Positions 6,008-6,135 of a stretch of DNA of 6,135 nucleotides are shown piece after piece. This DNA comes from JAJRXG01 sp047634015 (GTDB lineage: Bacteria; Bacteroidota; Bacteroidia; Chitinophagales; Saprospiraceae), in NCBI GenBank assembly GCA_047634015.1, contig JBLIDB010000275.1, positions 1 to 6,135 of the forward strand, read 5' to 3'. Positions within the stretch are counted from its first letter, which is position 1; the number at the start of each line of letters is the position of its first letter. The notes below the pieces were generated by a model. It did no database searches and was not told where the DNA came from. It was given only the letters and a program-made list of their open reading frames with translations. Position numbers and translations under genes: made by a program.

Positions 6008-6135
6008 ATGCTTTTGCTTCATATATCGCTGACCTTTTCTGTAAATGCTCAGGTCCCCGAGACTACTAGTCAATAAGGCGCTTGAGCTCAATGAAGCATT
6101 CAAAGACTATCAGTTAATAACATTAGACGCTAATA
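6008..6135 (+). pseudogene. 5' end of a secreted-protein gene with an apparent frameshift, truncated by the window edge
   Basis: ATG 6008 opens a frame reading MLLLHISLTFSVNAQVPETT, which looks like a Bacteroidota signal peptide with cleavage before the Gln of NAQ, but it hits TAA at 6074-6076. A different frame, in which ATG 6045 lies, reads VNKALELNEAFKDYQLITLD from 6069 and stays open to the edge. Removing one C from the CCCC run at 6055-6058 would join the signal peptide to this frame (NAQVPRLLVNKALELNEAF). This suggests a frameshifted gene, a sequencing indel, or a gene that truly starts at ATG 6045 (MLRSPRLLVNK). The signal peptide lacks a Lys/Arg before its hydrophobic core unless translation begins upstream (frame open from 5987, including an Arg). 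No family is recognisable from this fragment. Confidence 0.35.

Noticed and set aside
6..6053. Shared 9-mer ATGCTCAGG near both window ends (6-14 and 6045-6053) as a repeat or attachment-site pair
   Set aside because: Dozens of repeated 9-mers are expected by chance in 6 kb, and the flanks diverge.
1..6135. Mobile elements, CRISPR arrays, tRNA or rRNA genes
   Set aside because: No transposase or integrase motifs, spaced repeats, or recognisable RNA gene sequences were seen on either strand.

Overview
This 6.1 kb window is AT-rich (roughly 40% GC by eye) and all credible genes lie on the + strand. It probably comes from a member of the Bacteroidota or a related marine or environmental lineage. 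The hints are short signal peptides of the MKYLIFI and NAQ type, no strong Shine-Dalgarno sites, and a surface-protein gene pair well known from Planctomycetes, Verrucomicrobia and some Bacteroidota. The assignment is inferred from sequence style only. I see no rRNA, tRNA, CRISPR array, transposase or integrase.

Layout. Positions 1-101 may hold the 3' end of an upstream gene whose stop overlaps the next start (ATGA). Positions 98-700 encode a small divergent short-chain dehydrogenase/reductase (SDR) with a good nucleotide-binding loop but no catalytic Tyr/Lys pair. Positions 701-948 are a spacer that contains a weak 46-codon ORF, a weak promoter-like stretch and a strong 20-bp imperfect palindrome just before the next gene. 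Positions 949-4194 encode a large exported PSCyt1-PSCyt2-LamG-PSD1 protein (DUF1549/DUF1553 family) with two CxxCH motifs and a lipoprotein-like signal. Positions 4306-5781 encode its usual partner, a Tat-exported DUF1501 protein of the alkaline-phosphatase/sulfatase-like superfamily. The last 354 bases hold no gene I can identify with confidence. They contain a 56-codon ORF overlapping the DUF1501 stop, a hairpin, a small inverted repeat, and a signal-peptide-like reading frame that appears frameshifted before it runs off the edge.

How the genes fit together. The PSD1 and DUF1501 genes are 111 bp apart, co-directional, and form a recurrent genomic pair, so they are very likely co-transcribed. 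One product is predicted to be lipid-anchored or periplasmic with c-type haem sites and a LamG carbohydrate-binding-like domain. The other is a folded periplasmic Tat substrate with a metallo-hydrolase-like fold. Their biochemical role is not established. Polysaccharide-related work at the cell surface is a common inference, not a demonstrated function. The SDR gene is probably a separate unit.

The most unusual signal is at the gene junctions. A 37-codon basic ORF exactly fills the gap between the PSD1 and DUF1501 genes, and short ORFs touch the stop codons of the SDR and DUF1501 genes. Each could be chance in AT-rich DNA, so they are reported as tentative.
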